Below, piece by piece: positions 53,318-63,095 of a stretch of 64,000 nucleotides of DNA (position 1 is its first letter; the number at the start of each line of letters is the position of its first letter). Both the position numbers and the translations under genes were made by a program. The notes beneath the pieces were generated by a model. The model did not search any database. It was not told the origin of the DNA and saw only the letters and a list, made by a program, of their open reading frames with translations. Source of the DNA: an uncultured bacterium (GTDB taxonomy: Bacteria; Bacillota; Clostridia; Lachnospirales; Lachnospiraceae); the NCBI GenBank assembly GCA_947063875.1, contig CAMSTY010000002.1:1-64000 (forward strand). Reading direction: 5' to 3'.

Positions 53318-54451
53318 TTAAGATAGGGAAACCAACTCGTAGCGGCGGCTTCCAAGGCCAATCTTCTCGGCATGCTCCAGGCAGGACTTCCATTCGGACT
53401 CAGGAGCGGAATTGGTGAAATGATCGTGGTGATCATGGAAACCGGGCTGAGCCAGATGGTCGGAAAGCTGGCTGTGAGGCATGGGTTTTGCGGCCAGGCA
53501 GGCATCCACGCAGGCCTGGTCCAGCGCCAACGGGTCAAAGGATGCAAACATTCCGATATTGGGCAGGATGGGGACATCATTTTCTCCGTGGCAGTCACAG
53601 TTGGGGGATACATCCACGACCAGGGAAATGTGAAAATGAGGACGGCCGTCCACGACAGCCTTGGTGTACTCGGTCATCTTGCAGTTTAAGACGGCGTTGG
53701 CATTGCTGTCATTAAATTCGATCGCATCAAAATTACAGGCCCCCAGGCAGCGGCTACAGCCGACGCAGTTGTCCTGATTCACGCGCATTTTCTTAGTGTT
53801 TTCATCAAAAGCCAGACCGTTGTTGGCGCATTCCCGTAAGCAGCGGCGGCATCCCCGGCAAAGTTCTTCGGTAATATGAGGTTTGCCGTTGGAATGCTGT
53901 TCCGTCTTGCCGGCACGCGAACCGCAACCCATGCCGATATTCTTGATAGCGCCGCCAAAGCCGGTCATCTCGTGCCCCTTAAAATGCGTCAGGCTGATAA
54001 AAACATCGGCATCCATGATGGCGCGGCCGATCCGGGCTTCGGTAACATACTCGCCGCCGGCTACAGGAACCCCGATGTCGTCCGTGCCTTTAAGGCCGTC
54101 GCCAATCAGGATCGGGCAGCCGACGGTCAGGGGAGTAAAGCCATTTTGCCAGGCGCATTCCAGATGCTCCAGTGCATTCTTGCGGCTACCGGGATACATG
54201 GTATTGCAGTCGGTAAGGAAAGGCTTGCCTCCCAGCTCCTTCACCAGATCAGCTACGGCGCGGGCATAGTTCGGGCGAAGATAGCTGATGTTGCCCAATT
54301 CCCCAAAGTGAAGCTTGATGGCTACAAATTTGCCCTCCATATCAATATTGCCGATTCCAGCTTTGCGCAGAAGCTTCTGCAGTTTTGTGGGAAGTCCGTC
54401 ACCAAAGGCTTTGGTGCGGAAATCGGTAAAATATACTTTGGATGCTTCCAT
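53318..54451 (-). CDS. DUF362 protein with ferredoxin domain
   Basis: 377 residues. A DUF362 domain (FVAIKLHFGELGNISYLRPN, VFISLTHFKGHEMTGFGGAI, NIGMGCGSRAGKTEQHS) is interrupted at about 190-250 by a two-cluster 4Fe-4S ferredoxin module (CRGCRRCLRECANNGLAF, CVGCSRCLGACNFDAI), then completed by DVSPNCDCHGENDVPIL and FASFDPLALDQACVDACL. Uncharacterised redox protein common in anaerobes. GAAGGAGG precedes the ATG. Single gene. Confidence 0.9.
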   Translation of the reverse strand: MEASKVYFTDFRTKAFGDGLPTKLQKLLRKAGIGNIDMEGKFVAIKLHFGELGNISYLRPNYARAVADLVKELGGKPFLTDCNTMYPGSRKNALEHLECAWQNGFTPLTVGCPILIGDGLKGTDDIGVPVAGGEYVTEARIGRAIMDADVFISLTHFKGHEMTGFGGAIKNIGMGCGSRAGKTEQHSNGKPHITEELCRGCRRCLRECANNGLAFDENTKKMRVNQDNCVGCSRCLGACNFDAIEFNDSNANAVLNCKMTEYTKAVVDGRPHFHISLVVDVSPNCDCHGENDVPILPNIGMFASFDPLALDQACVDACLAAKPMPHSQLSDHLAQPGFHDHHDHFTNSAPESEWKSCLEHAEKIGLGSRRYELVSLS

Positions 54452-54641
54452 TATGTACCTCCTTCATGGTATGTTATACAGAATGAAAAAAGGGTGTACA
54501 AAATATAATAACCAGAGATGAAGGGAAAGTCAATGAAAAAAGGATAAAATCTGAATGGATGGGGTATATTAGGATCAGGCCGGACATCTGAGATCAGATG
54601 CCGTGCAGAAAATAAGACAGAATGTGTCAGGAGGAATGACG

Positions 54642-54815
54642 ATGAATCGGGATGATATCGTATGTAACTGTATGGGAGTGACTGCCGGTGAGATTATGGA
54701 TGCGATAGAAAGCGGCGCAAAGACCGTGGAAGACATTCAGGAATCTACCGGGGCAGGAACCGTATGCGGAGGCTGCATCAGTGACATCGAACAGCTGCTG
54801 AAAGCGGCAAAATAA
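54642..54815 (+). CDS. Small BFD-like [2Fe-2S] protein
   Basis: 57 residues, a free-standing bacterioferritin-associated-ferredoxin-like domain. The four Cys ligands are in IVCNCMGVT (CxC) and GTVCGGCISDI (CxxC), around the helix AGEIMDAIESGAKTVEDIQE. ATG 54642 lies seven bases after AGGAGG; the ATG at 54636 is too close. Such small proteins may deliver or sense Fe-S clusters. Lies between DUF362 (divergent) and a secreted protein gene. Confidence 0.85.
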   Translation: MNRDDIVCNCMGVTAGEIMDAIESGAKTVEDIQESTGAGTVCGGCISDIEQLLKAAK

Positions 54816-54945
54816 TAGAAACGGCATGCCCAAATGGCAGTAATAAATTTGTAAGAGAAACTTCTGCATTTATCAATAGCTTTGCAGAGAGGGTTCTGTT
54901 ATACTCTCAGATAGCAAGACATAACAGATAGATGCGGGAGGATTT

Positions 54946-55680
54946 ATGATGAAGAGGACAATGAAAAATGTGCTGACAGCGATGTGCTGTACGGGTGTGT
55001 TGGCGCTTGGATATGCAAGCCTGGTGCAGGCGCAGGCGCCGGCTGTAGCCGAAGAAGAGACGGAAGCGGGTGGCTTTGCCGGCGAGGATGCCACCCAGTC
55101 CCCGACAATTCTGGCTGGCGGCGCCGGGCAGGAAGACGCGGGAGGGCCTGGCTCGCAACAGCAGGCAGACAGCTGGGATGTGATTCGGATTTGGGGACCG
55201 GTATTAGGAGTGGAAGACGGGATAATCCGTATCGACAACCAGTCTGGTATTTCTTTTCCAGGAGAGATTGTTTTGAATATCAGCGACGGATATTCCCGTG
55301 TGCTGGATGCGGAGAACGGCTATCCGGTAATGCTGAATGCAATTCAGGAGGGCGAATTTATCTACGCATATATTGGCCCGGCGATGACCATGAGCCTGCC
55401 GCCGATGACGACGGCGGAGATGGTGATTTGCCAGGCGCCGGATGACTTCCGGGTGCCGGATTATGTACAGGTGAAGTCCATGCAGGAAAAGGCGGATGGA
55501 AACTGGAGCCTGACAACAACAGACGGGACTGTTTATCATGTGCCTGCTGATTGCCAGATACTTCCTTATCTGACGAGGAACCTGGTAACGCTGTCTGACG
55601 TGACGGAGTCTTCCACCTGTCTGATATGGACAGACGAAGAGGGCGGCGTGCGGAAGATCGTCTTATTTGCGCAGGACTAG
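54946..55680 (+). CDS. Secreted protein of unknown function
   Basis: 244 residues. Signal peptide (MMKRTMKNVLTAMCCTGVLA to about AQA), a Gly/Glu-rich low-complexity linker to residue 75, then a compact beta-rich domain (WGPVLGVEDGIIRIDNQ, GEIVLNISDGYSRVLDAENG, MSLPPMTTAEMVICQAPDD). I do not recognise the family; the pattern of a 'value with or without units' barrel is seen in other Clostridia secreted proteins. GGGAGG precedes the ATG. Single gene followed by a long hairpin and a terminator. Confidence 0.75.
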   Translation: MMKRTMKNVLTAMCCTGVLALGYASLVQAQAPAVAEEETEAGGFAGEDATQSPTILAGGAGQEDAGGPGSQQQADSWDVIRIWGPVLGVEDGIIRIDNQSGISFPGEIVLNISDGYSRVLDAENGYPVMLNAIQEGEFIYAYIGPAMTMSLPPMTTAEMVICQAPDDFRVPDYVQVKSMQEKADGNWSLTTTDGTVYHVPADCQILPYLTRNLVTLSDVTESSTCLIWTDEEGGVRKIVLFAQD

Positions 55681-55724
55681 TGCACTGGCTCATTTGGCGA
55701 AATGCAAATGAGTCAGTACACTAG
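55677..55724. other. 20-bp-arm hairpin overlapping a stop codon
   Basis: CTAGTGCACTGGCTCATTTG (55677-55696) pairs with CAAATGAGTCAGTACACTAG (55705-55724) in 18 of 20 positions over an 8-base loop, starting at the stop codon of the secreted protein gene. No T-run follows; perhaps an mRNA 3'-end stabiliser. Confidence 0.75.
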
Positions 55725-55747
55725 AAAAGAGGATAAAGGTACATTAG

Positions 55748-55786
55748 AAAGCCAGGGGCGGAGCGTAATCTGCTGCCTGGCTTTTT
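55748..55786 (+). terminator. Intrinsic terminator
   Basis: AAAGCCAGGGGC and GCTGCCTGGCTTTTT form a stem (AAAGCCAGG/CCTGGCTTT) ending in a T-run; it ends the secreted protein transcript. Confidence 0.8.
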
Positions 55787-55853
55787 GCGGAGTTTTTTTC
55801 TGTGAACAGTAACTTAATTCCTCCATGGAAAGGTGCGGACATCGCGCAATCGC

Positions 55854-55882
55854 TTGTCATTTGAGGATTGTTATGGTAAAAT
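55854..55882 (+). promoter_or_regulatory. Promoter of the zinc-ribbon/LRR gene pair
   Basis: -35 TTGTCA (55854-55859), 17-bp spacer, -10 TAAAAT (55877-55882) with an extended TGG before it. Confidence 0.65.
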
Positions 55883-55942
55883 CTTACCAGCTGAAGCCAG
55901 GAAAAGCAGACAGCCAAAAGTGAGGAGGAGCAAGGCGGGATC

Positions 55943-56956
55943 ATGATACATAAGCATAGCGGCGGGCAGCAGGAACCGGAACAGAAAAAGGGGAAGACGG
56001 AGCCAGGGTTCTGTACTTCCTGCGGGGGAGAGCTGGAGAGGAAGAATCCTTATCTCTATCAGTGTGCTTCCTGCGGGAGGACTTACTACATTTCCGCGGA
56101 CCGGACCCATAGGATATCGGTTCAGGTGTCGGCAGGCAGGATGGTTGTGCTCTGTGCTGTTGTGATGATTGTGATAGCGGCAGTTGTCATGACGGGATAT
56201 CAATTTTATACCGGGCGGCTGGTGGTCTCGGCCAGTCGTTTTTCCGTGGTGTTTCGGGATTTTCTGATGGAGGCTTACGAGAAGCCGGTTGCGGATATCA
56301 GTCCGGAAGATCTGGCCAGAATCCGGTACCTGAAAATTGAAAGAGAAAAGAAATACCGTTTTACTTACAGTTATGAGGACTATTATGATTATCCGGATGC
56401 CGCTCGTTTTGAAGAAACTTTGCACACGATTGAGATAGCTGGAAAGACAGATGATTTTTCACCTACGAACGTGCAGTATTTTACAGGACTGACCCGTCTG
56501 GAGTTATACACCGGAGGATGGGAGAATTATGTCCTGCCGGAAGGAAACGTACTGCAGGGGATTGTCTGTGTGGATGGCATGTCCAAATATGGAACACCGC
56601 AGTTTTTTTCGGCGGTGAATCCGGATACCCTTAAGGAGGTTGCCATTTTAAAGGCAAACGAACGTAAGGATTTCTCTTTTATGGAGGACCTAAGGGGAGT
56701 AGAGCGCCTGGTTTTGTCGGAGGCGACGCTGGAGGATGGTACTGTTTTTGACGGATTTGAGCAACTGGAAGAATTATATCTGTACTATGTGGTGATGGAA
56801 GAGGAGGATGCTGCGGCTATTATAGAAGAGTTGCTGTCTCTGCCTTCTCTGAGACGCTTTTATATAGAAGGAAAGACTGCATGGTATATAACAAAGGAGC
56901 AGTGGGAGAAGTGGGAAGAGAACTATGGGAACCGAATCATTCTGGAAAGGAAGTAG
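55943..56956 (+). CDS. Zinc-ribbon membrane protein with leucine-rich-like extracellular part
   Basis: 337 residues. Zinc ribbon at about 23-50 (FCTSCGGELERKNPYLYQCA, then SCGRTYY), one membrane span at about 67-90 (MVVLCAVVMIVIAAVVMTGY), then a region where LRR-like turns can be seen (FTGLTRLELYTGGW, LRGVERLVLSEATLEDG, FEQLEELYLYYVVMEEE). The next gene encodes a longer protein of the same design (zinc ribbon, span, 'xxEEFA/DLARIRYL' segment, LRR). Starting at ATG 55943 with GAGGAG upstream. Function unknown; a membrane sensor or adaptor is possible. Confidence 0.75.
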   Translation: MIHKHSGGQQEPEQKKGKTEPGFCTSCGGELERKNPYLYQCASCGRTYYISADRTHRISVQVSAGRMVVLCAVVMIVIAAVVMTGYQFYTGRLVVSASRFSVVFRDFLMEAYEKPVADISPEDLARIRYLKIEREKKYRFTYSYEDYYDYPDAARFEETLHTIEIAGKTDDFSPTNVQYFTGLTRLELYTGGWENYVLPEGNVLQGIVCVDGMSKYGTPQFFSAVNPDTLKEVAILKANERKDFSFMEDLRGVERLVLSEATLEDGTVFDGFEQLEELYLYYVVMEEEDAAAIIEELLSLPSLRRFYIEGKTAWYITKEQWEKWEENYGNRIILERK

Positions 56957-56973
56957 AGAATGAGAAGGATTAT

Positions 56974-58731
56974 GTGATCCGGACTTCCAATCAAAATGAG
57001 AAAGCGGAACTTTTAAGACTGGAGTGCCAGAACTGCGGCGCTTCTCTGGAACTGGTGGACAAAACCCATGCACGTTGTCCTTATTGCGGGCAGAAATATC
57101 TAATTGACGAGGCGAAGGGGACGATTGTCCATGTCCAGGTGGATTACAGCGGCAATGAGGAGATGTACAGGGCGGTCAATAATACCAGGAACACTTTGAT
57201 CCTGTTTCTGGTTGTGGGCGCACTGATTACCCTGATTGTCCTGGGATTCAATATTGCGGCGAAAAAATCCGTGTTTTCCACGTCGGATAATGACTTGCCG
57301 GTGGATGCGCACGGAGAATTGCTGGTGATATTCTGTAAGGATATTTTTGAAAAGGAGTATAAAGAGATCACACCGGAGGAGTTTGCTTCCATCCGATACC
57401 TGCGATGCTCTTATGAGCGGGAGGGCAGCGAGGATTTCAATGTGATCTCTTATAGCTTTACCAATTATGAGGATTGTGGCAGCGAGGAAGAGTTTCAGGA
57501 AACCGTAAAGACGTGGACGTATCGGACAAAGCGGGTCAGCTGGCCATCGGACTATACCATGTTTACCGGCCTGACCCGGATCGATACTACCGATACGGTC
57601 TGGCTCTCGCTGCTGAAATTTTCTCCGGACAGCAGAATCAGCCGTGTGGATACGGATGACCGGCTGGATACGGTATTTGGAACGTTGAATCCGGAATATA
57701 TCAAAATACTGAATCTTGGCCTTATGGGGAGCAATCTGGAGGGGATCGGACAGCTTAAAAATCTGGAAGAACTGGTGGTAGACACGAATATGTCCCATGG
57801 AAATGCCGATATCAGCGGGATAGAGGCATGTACAAAGCTGAGACGTTTGCATCTGAGGTGCGGAGAGACTTATACAGGGTTGGAAAAGCTTGCGCAGCTG
57901 TCAGGGTTGCAGAGCATCTATATCGATCATGTGATGCTGGAAGACTGCGGCTTTTTAAAAACTCTGACCGGGTTGAAGGAATTGTCTGTTTATACTGGGG
58001 AGGAAGCAGAACTTTCTCTGCTGGATTCCTTTCCTGGCCTGGAGCAGGTGAATTTCCTGGATCAGGAGTATATATTGCCAGGGGAGATTTCTCATCTGCG
58101 GAACGTGAAAAAATTACGGATCGCCGTTCGCGAGCAGGAATGCCTGGACCGCCTGGCAGAGATCGAGGGATTGGAAGAATTGGATCTGCATCTGGCGGTA
58201 AAGGAGTACGGGGTGCCGACAGACGTCTCAGCATTGGCCGGATTGAAGAAGTTAAGGAAACTGCGGCTGGACAATTTCTGGGGCGATGAGATGGTGGGAG
58301 TGGAACCGATCCTGATGCTGGCCGGACTGGAGGAGTTCTGGCTGGGAAGGGAGACGGCGACGGAACTGGAACCGATTCTGGATGTCGCGCTCCTGGAGGA
58401 TAATCCCGGGATTCAGGAACTGGCGCTCTTAAATTGCCATCCAAGGGACGCCGCTACCGGGGAGTTGCTGGACTTCGGCTTTCTGGTTCATTTTCCGGGG
58501 GTAAAAAGGCTGTATCTGGATGATTGCGATCTGAGCGATATTTCGTTTGTGGAAAGGATGGAGGATCTGCGCGCCTGCAGCCTGATGGAGAATGAGGCAT
58601 TGGATCTGTCGCCACTGCTGTCTTGCCGGAAGCTGGAAGCGGTTTCCGCAGACAGGGCGTCGGCAGAAAGCGTCCGGTTCCCGGCAGACGTGGCGGTGAA
58701 TGTAGAGTCGTATGTGCGGATTTACAGGTGA
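56974..58731 (+). CDS. Zinc-ribbon membrane protein with leucine-rich repeats (longer paralogue)
   Basis: 585 residues from GTG 56974, which has GAGAAGGA just upstream; an in-frame ATG at 56881 would overlap the previous gene by 76 bases. Zinc ribbon LECQNCGASLELVDKTHARC with CPYCGQKYL, one span (TLILFLVVGALITLIVLGFN), a segment homologous to the previous protein (ITPEEFASIRYLRCSYERE), then about ten leucine-rich units (GQLKNLEELVVDTNMS, ACTKLRRLHLRCGETYTGLE, HLRNVKKLRIAVREQE, HFPGVKRLYLDDCDLSDISF). A tandem paralogue pair in one operon, 17 bases apart. Function unknown. Confidence 0.78.
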   Translation: MIRTSNQNEKAELLRLECQNCGASLELVDKTHARCPYCGQKYLIDEAKGTIVHVQVDYSGNEEMYRAVNNTRNTLILFLVVGALITLIVLGFNIAAKKSVFSTSDNDLPVDAHGELLVIFCKDIFEKEYKEITPEEFASIRYLRCSYEREGSEDFNVISYSFTNYEDCGSEEEFQETVKTWTYRTKRVSWPSDYTMFTGLTRIDTTDTVWLSLLKFSPDSRISRVDTDDRLDTVFGTLNPEYIKILNLGLMGSNLEGIGQLKNLEELVVDTNMSHGNADISGIEACTKLRRLHLRCGETYTGLEKLAQLSGLQSIYIDHVMLEDCGFLKTLTGLKELSVYTGEEAELSLLDSFPGLEQVNFLDQEYILPGEISHLRNVKKLRIAVREQECLDRLAEIEGLEELDLHLAVKEYGVPTDVSALAGLKKLRKLRLDNFWGDEMVGVEPILMLAGLEEFWLGRETATELEPILDVALLEDNPGIQELALLNCHPRDAATGELLDFGFLVHFPGVKRLYLDDCDLSDISFVERMEDLRACSLMENEALDLSPLLSCRKLEAVSADRASAESVRFPADVAVNVESYVRIYR

Positions 58732-58738
58732 GGAGGGA

Positions 58739-59318
58739 TTATCCCTCCTCAATCAGTCTCATGCCTGCTGTTTCTGTAACCGGCAGGGAAAATATGATAA
58801 AGTAACCCATCAGGACGGCGATAGGAATGAGAATCTCCGGATGCTTCTGCTGTGCCAGCACCTGCCCGAGACAGCTTCCGGCAGGCATGAATCCGACATT
58901 GGCCCCGGTCAGGAACAGTGCCAGGCCGGAGTAGGCATAAGCCAACCCAATCAGGATTTTAATCGGCTTTTTTGGGGAAAGCTTTAATGCGAGGAGTTGA
59001 AAAACCATAAAAAACAGAGAGATTGGCAGCAGAGAAAAAGATTTCTCTCATATATGCAGGCAGTTCTGAAGAAAATAATTTCCAAAGCTGCCGGGAATCC
59101 GTAACTTCCGGGGCGACAGGCGAGACGGAGATGCCAGCGCGACAAAAAAAGCACAGGATCAGAACGATGCCGATAATGGGCAGGTCGGCCTGCAGGGATT
59201 CTCTCCCTTTTGACAGAGAGAAGATAAATTTCCAATAAAAATTATGTATACCTTTTTTGAAATATACCGAACAAGTGTTTGCAAAATGGGGGACGGTGTG
59301 ATAGAATAATAAGAACAT
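58739..59318 (-). pseudogene. Broken DUF1538-type membrane protein gene
   Basis: Two overlapping minus-strand frames together read as the remnant of a DUF1538 membrane protein. The upstream frame has LQADLPIIGIVLILCFFC and ends in MREIFFSAANLSVFY; one base out of phase the sequence runs LLPISLFFMVFQLLALKLSP, IKILIGLAYAYSGLALFLTG, ANVGFMPAGSCLGQVLAQQK and stops early after VLMGYFIIFSLPV. The shift lies near 59015-59030 in a T-rich run. DUF1538 proteins normally have two such halves and are about twice as long, so the gene has lost an internal part and its C-terminal region as well as being frameshifted. Confidence 0.65.
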
Positions 59319-59350
59319 TCAAAAGGAAGATGACAGGAAAGGCTGAAATC

Positions 59351-62191
59351 ATGGCAAAACAGTATATTAAAATACGAGGCGCGAATGAACACAATTTAAA
59401 GAATATTACGTTGGATATTCCGCGGAATGAGTTGGTGGTATTGACGGGACTGAGCGGTTCCGGAAAGTCTTCACTGGCATTTGATACGATCTATGCAGAA
59501 GGCCAGAGGCGTTATATGGAGTCGCTGTCTTCCTACGCGAGGCAGTTTTTGGGGCAGATGGAGAAGCCAGAAGTGGAGAGTATCGAGGGACTTTCCCCTG
59601 CCATATCCATCGACCAGAAGTCAACGAACCGCAATCCCCGTTCTACCGTGGGGACTGTGACGGAGATTTATGATTATATGCGTTTGCTGTATGCGAGGAT
59701 TGGGATTCCTCATTGTCCGAAGTGTGGCAGGGAGATCCGCAGGCAGACGGTAGACCAGATGGTAGACCAGATTCTGGAGATGCCGGAACGGACGCGGATT
59801 CAGCTGCTGGCGCCGGTGGTGCGCGGCCGGAAGGGCGAGCACGTAAAGCTGCTGGAGCAGGCCAGGCGCAGCGGCTATGTCCGGGCAAGGATTGACGGAA
59901 ACCTGTACGAGCTGTCCGAGGAGATCAAACTGGAGAAAAATATCAAGCACAACATCGAGATTGTGGTGGACCGCCTGGTGATAAAAGAGGGAATTGAGAA
60001 AAGGCTGACCGACTCCATCGAGACGGTGATGAAACTTTCAGACGGCCTGATGATTGTGGATGTGATCGACGGGGAGCCGCTGAACTTTAGCATGAGTTTT
60101 TCCTGCCCGGACTGTGGGATCAGCATTGAGGAAGTGGAGCCGAGAAGCTTTTCCTTTAACAATCCTTTCGGCGCCTGTCCGGATTGCTTTGGCCTGGGAT
60201 ATAAGATGGAGTTTGACGAGGACCTGATGATCCCGGACAAGTCTTTAAGCATTGCCCAGGGTGCCATCATGGTGATGGGGTGGCAGTCATGTACGGATAA
60301 GGGCAGCTTTACCCACGCGATTTTGAAAGCTTTATCGGAAGAATATGGTTTCCGGCTGGATACTCCTTTTGAAGACTATCCAAAGGAGATCCATGACGTG
60401 CTGATTTACGGCACCAAGGGCAAGGAGATCAAGGTTCATTACCGGGGGCAGCGGGGGGAGGGCGTCTATGACGTGGCCTTTGAGGGACTTCTGAGGAATG
60501 TGGAGCGGCGCTATCGGGAGACGTTTTCTGAGACGTCTAAGGCGGAATATGAGACTTTTATGCGGATTACCCCTTGCAAAGCGTGTAAGGGACAGCGGCT
60601 GAAGAAGAGTTCTCTGGCGGTGACGGTAGGAGAAAAGAATATATATGAAGTGACAGAGCTTTCCATTACGGCCTGCCGTGAATTTCTGGGAGAATTAAAG
60701 CTGACGCCCATGCAGGAATCAATCGGCGCCCAGATCTTAAAAGAGATTAAGGCCAGGCTGGATTTTCTGCTGAATGTGGGACTGGAATATCTGTCGCTTT
60801 CTCGGGCGACCGGTACGCTCTCCGGCGGAGAGGCGCAGAGAATCCGGCTGGCAACCCAGATTGGCTCCGGCCTGGTGGGGGTGGCATATATTCTGGACGA
60901 ACCTAGTATCGGCCTGCATCAGCGGGACAATGACAAGCTGCTGGCAACCCTGCTGCACCTGCGGGATTTGGGCAATTCCGTGCTGGTGGTGGAGCATGAT
61001 GAAGATACCATGCGGGCGGCCGATTATATTGTGGATATTGGCCCCGGAGCCGGGGAGCATGGAGGCGAGGTGGTGGCAGCCGGAAGCGTGGAAGACATTA
61101 TCGGTTGCGAGCGTTCGGTTACCGGCGCGTATCTGAGCGGACGCATTGCGATTCCGGTGCCTGCAATGCGCCGGGAAGCGAGCGGTTACCTGACTGTGCG
61201 GGGAGCGGCAGAGAATAACTTAAAGAATGTTGACGTTGCATTTCCTTTGGGAGTGATGACCTGTGTGACTGGCGTTTCCGGTTCCGGAAAGAGTTCTCTG
61301 GTCAATGAGATCGTTTACAAATCGCTGGCGCGGAAGCTGAACCGTGCGCGGACGATACCGGGGAAATTCAAAAAACTGGAGGGCGTGGAAAAGCTGGACA
61401 AGGTGATTGCCATCGATCAGTCCCCGATCGGGCGTACCCCGCGTTCCAATCCAGCCACCTATACCGGCGTATTTGACATGATCCGGGATCTGTTTGCCTC
61501 GACGACGGATGCCAAGGCGCGGGGATACAGCAAAGGCCGTTTCAGCTTCAACGTCAAAGGCGGCCGCTGCGAGGCGTGCAGCGGTGACGGGATTATCAAG
61601 ATTGAGATGCACTTTCTGCCGGATGTATATGTGCCCTGTGAGGTTTGCGGCGGCAAGCGTTATAACCGGGAGACCCTGGAAGTGAAGTACAAAGGAAAAA
61701 GCATTTATGACGTGCTGAACATGACCGTGGAGGAGGCAACGAAATTTTTTGAAAATATCCCTTCCATCCACCGAAAGATTGCCACACTCAACGACGTGGG
61801 CCTTTCCTATATCCGGCTGGGGCAGCCTTCGACGGAGTTATCCGGCGGGGAGGCGCAGAGAATCAAACTGGCTACGGAGTTGAGCCGGCGCAGCACAGGC
61901 AAGACCATCTACATTTTGGACGAGCCGACCACAGGCCTGCACTTTGCAGATGTGCATAAACTGGTAGATATTTTGCGGCGTCTGTCGGAGGGCGGCAATA
62001 CGGTGATAGTGATTGAGCATAATTTGGACGTGATCAAAGCGGCCGATTATATCATTGATATCGGGCCGGAAGGCGGCGACAAGGGCGGTACGGTGATCGC
62101 GCAGGGAACCCCGGAGGAGGTTGCGGAAAACCCGGCCTCCTACACAGGGATCTATGTAAAGAAAGTATTGGAAAAAGCGATGGATAAATAG
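59351..62191 (+). CDS. uvrA: Excinuclease ABC subunit A
   Basis: Damage-recognition ATPase of nucleotide excision repair. 946 residues, full length. Two ABC modules: Walker [15 protein letters not shown] and [14 protein letters not shown]; signatures [17 protein letters not shown] and [16 protein letters not shown]; Walker [17 protein letters not shown] and [16 protein letters not shown]. Zinc fingers CPKCGRE (in the insertion domain), [13 protein letters not shown] and [14 protein letters not shown] are intact. ATG 59351 ([18 protein letters not shown]) after AGGAAAGG is used. uvrB is not in the window. Confidence 0.97.
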   Translation: MAKQYIKIRGANEHNLKNITLDIPRNELVVLTGLSGSGKSSLAFDTIYAEGQRRYMESLSSYARQFLGQMEKPEVESIEGLSPAISIDQKSTNRNPRSTVGTVTEIYDYMRLLYARIGIPHCPKCGREIRRQTVDQMVDQILEMPERTRIQLLAPVVRGRKGEHVKLLEQARRSGYVRARIDGNLYELSEEIKLEKNIKHNIEIVVDRLVIKEGIEKRLTDSIETVMKLSDGLMIVDVIDGEPLNFSMSFSCPDCGISIEEVEPRSFSFNNPFGACPDCFGLGYKMEFDEDLMIPDKSLSIAQGAIMVMGWQSCTDKGSFTHAILKALSEEYGFRLDTPFEDYPKEIHDVLIYGTKGKEIKVHYRGQRGEGVYDVAFEGLLRNVERRYRETFSETSKAEYETFMRITPCKACKGQRLKKSSLAVTVGEKNIYEVTELSITACREFLGELKLTPMQESIGAQILKEIKARLDFLLNVGLEYLSLSRATGTLSGGEAQRIRLATQIGSGLVGVAYILDEPSIGLHQRDNDKLLATLLHLRDLGNSVLVVEHDEDTMRAADYIVDIGPGAGEHGGEVVAAGSVEDIIGCERSVTGAYLSGRIAIPVPAMRREASGYLTVRGAAENNLKNVDVAFPLGVMTCVTGVSGSGKSSLVNEIVYKSLARKLNRARTIPGKFKKLEGVEKLDKVIAIDQSPIGRTPRSNPATYTGVFDMIRDLFASTTDAKARGYSKGRFSFNVKGGRCEACSGDGIIKIEMHFLPDVYVPCEVCGGKRYNRETLEVKYKGKSIYDVLNMTVEEATKFFENIPSIHRKIATLNDVGLSYIRLGQPSTELSGGEAQRIKLATELSRRSTGKTIYILDEPTTGLHFADVHKLVDILRRLSEGGNTVIVIEHNLDVIKAADYIIDIGPEGGDKGGTVIAQGTPEEVAENPASYTGIYVKKVLEKAMDK

Positions 62192-62203
62192 ATTAAAAAA
62201 ATT

Positions 62204-62854
62204 TTATAAAAGAGATTGTATAATTGAGGGGATTTCTGTCAGGCTTTCCATACGGAAGCCGGCCAGGGACTGGTCGAATGAAAAGCGGCGGTCAATTAGG
62301 GCAGCGATCTTCATGCCTGCCCTTGAGGCGGCGGTGATGCCGAAGGTGGAATCCTCAATTACCAGACATCCGGATTCCGGGACGCCAAGCTGCGCTGCGG
62401 TATAGTGGTAGATCTCCGGATCTGGTTTGCTTCTTTGAAACTGGGCGCCGCTGACCACCACCGGGAAATAGGAGCGGATGTGGTTTTCCTTCAACACCCG
62501 TTCGATGATTTCCATCTGAGTGGAAGAGGCGAGCGCCAGTTTGAGATTTAGCTTTTTGATATACTCCAGGACAGGAACGACTTCCGGGCGGAAGATTTTC
62601 TGATAATCCATTTCTGAAAAAACGTCCTTGCTTGCCCGGAATTCGTCCCGCAGTTCCTGCCAGGTTTGTCCGTTATTGACAGCGCGTGCCATACATTCCC
62701 AGGCGTCCTTTCTGGAGGAACCGACCATGCCGAACAGGTCGGGAAGCGTGACGGCAGGATTTTTCTTTTTCGCGAACGCGAAGTCTTGTTTCAGATATTC
62801 AATTTCACTGTCGATGAGAATACCATCCATATCGAAAATTACAGCCTGTATCAT
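62204..62854 (-). CDS. HAD-family hydrolase (beta-phosphoglucomutase-like subfamily)
   Basis: 216 residues. Nucleophile motif IFDMDGILIDSE with both Asp, helical cap at 15-85, motif II ALASST, Lys in RSKPDPEIY and acidic motif III VIEDSTFGITAAS. Typical small sugar-phosphate phosphatase or mutase; which one cannot be told. Converges on uvrA with a 12-base gap. Confidence 0.9.
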   Translation of the reverse strand: MIQAVIFDMDGILIDSEIEYLKQDFAFAKKKNPAVTLPDLFGMVGSSRKDAWECMARAVNNGQTWQELRDEFRASKDVFSEMDYQKIFRPEVVPVLEYIKKLNLKLALASSTQMEIIERVLKENHIRSYFPVVVSGAQFQRSKPDPEIYHYTAAQLGVPESGCLVIEDSTFGITAASRAGMKIAALIDRRFSFDQSLAGFRMESLTEIPSIIQSLL

Positions 62855-62973
62855 ATCAATGCGGTATCCTTTCTGAATTTTTAAATCGTGTTTCTATTTT
62901 AGCCTATGGGAGGGATTATTTCAATAGGGAAAAAAGAAGGGGCGTGAGTGGGAAAAATTGTCATGATAAGCTG

Positions 62974-63025
62974 TTGACAAGAGAGAAGAGGAGGATTATT
63001 ATAATATATGAATAGATGTTCATAT
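62974..63025 (+). promoter_or_regulatory. Promoter and ArsR/SmtB-type operator of the metal-resistance operon
   Basis: -35 TTGACA (62974-62979), 17-bp spacer, -10 TATTAT (62997-63002), with an overlapping TATAAT at 63000-63005. Directly after it ATATGAATA (63006-63014), GA, TGTTCATAT (63017-63025) form a near-perfect 9-2-9 palindrome of the SmtB/CadC/CzrA operator type, covering the likely transcription start. Confidence 0.85.
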
Positions 63026-63095
63026 GAATAAGTTTTGTTTGACTTATGATACGGTTTATGACGGCAGACGGATGTTTTGAGGAAGGGGGAAAAGG

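Noticed and set aside
58730..58753. Hairpin GAGGAGGGA-TTA-TCCCTCCTC as terminator after the LRR gene
   Set aside because: It is a perfect short palindrome but lacks a T-run on either strand and overlaps the end of the DUF1538 remnant, so the function is unclear.
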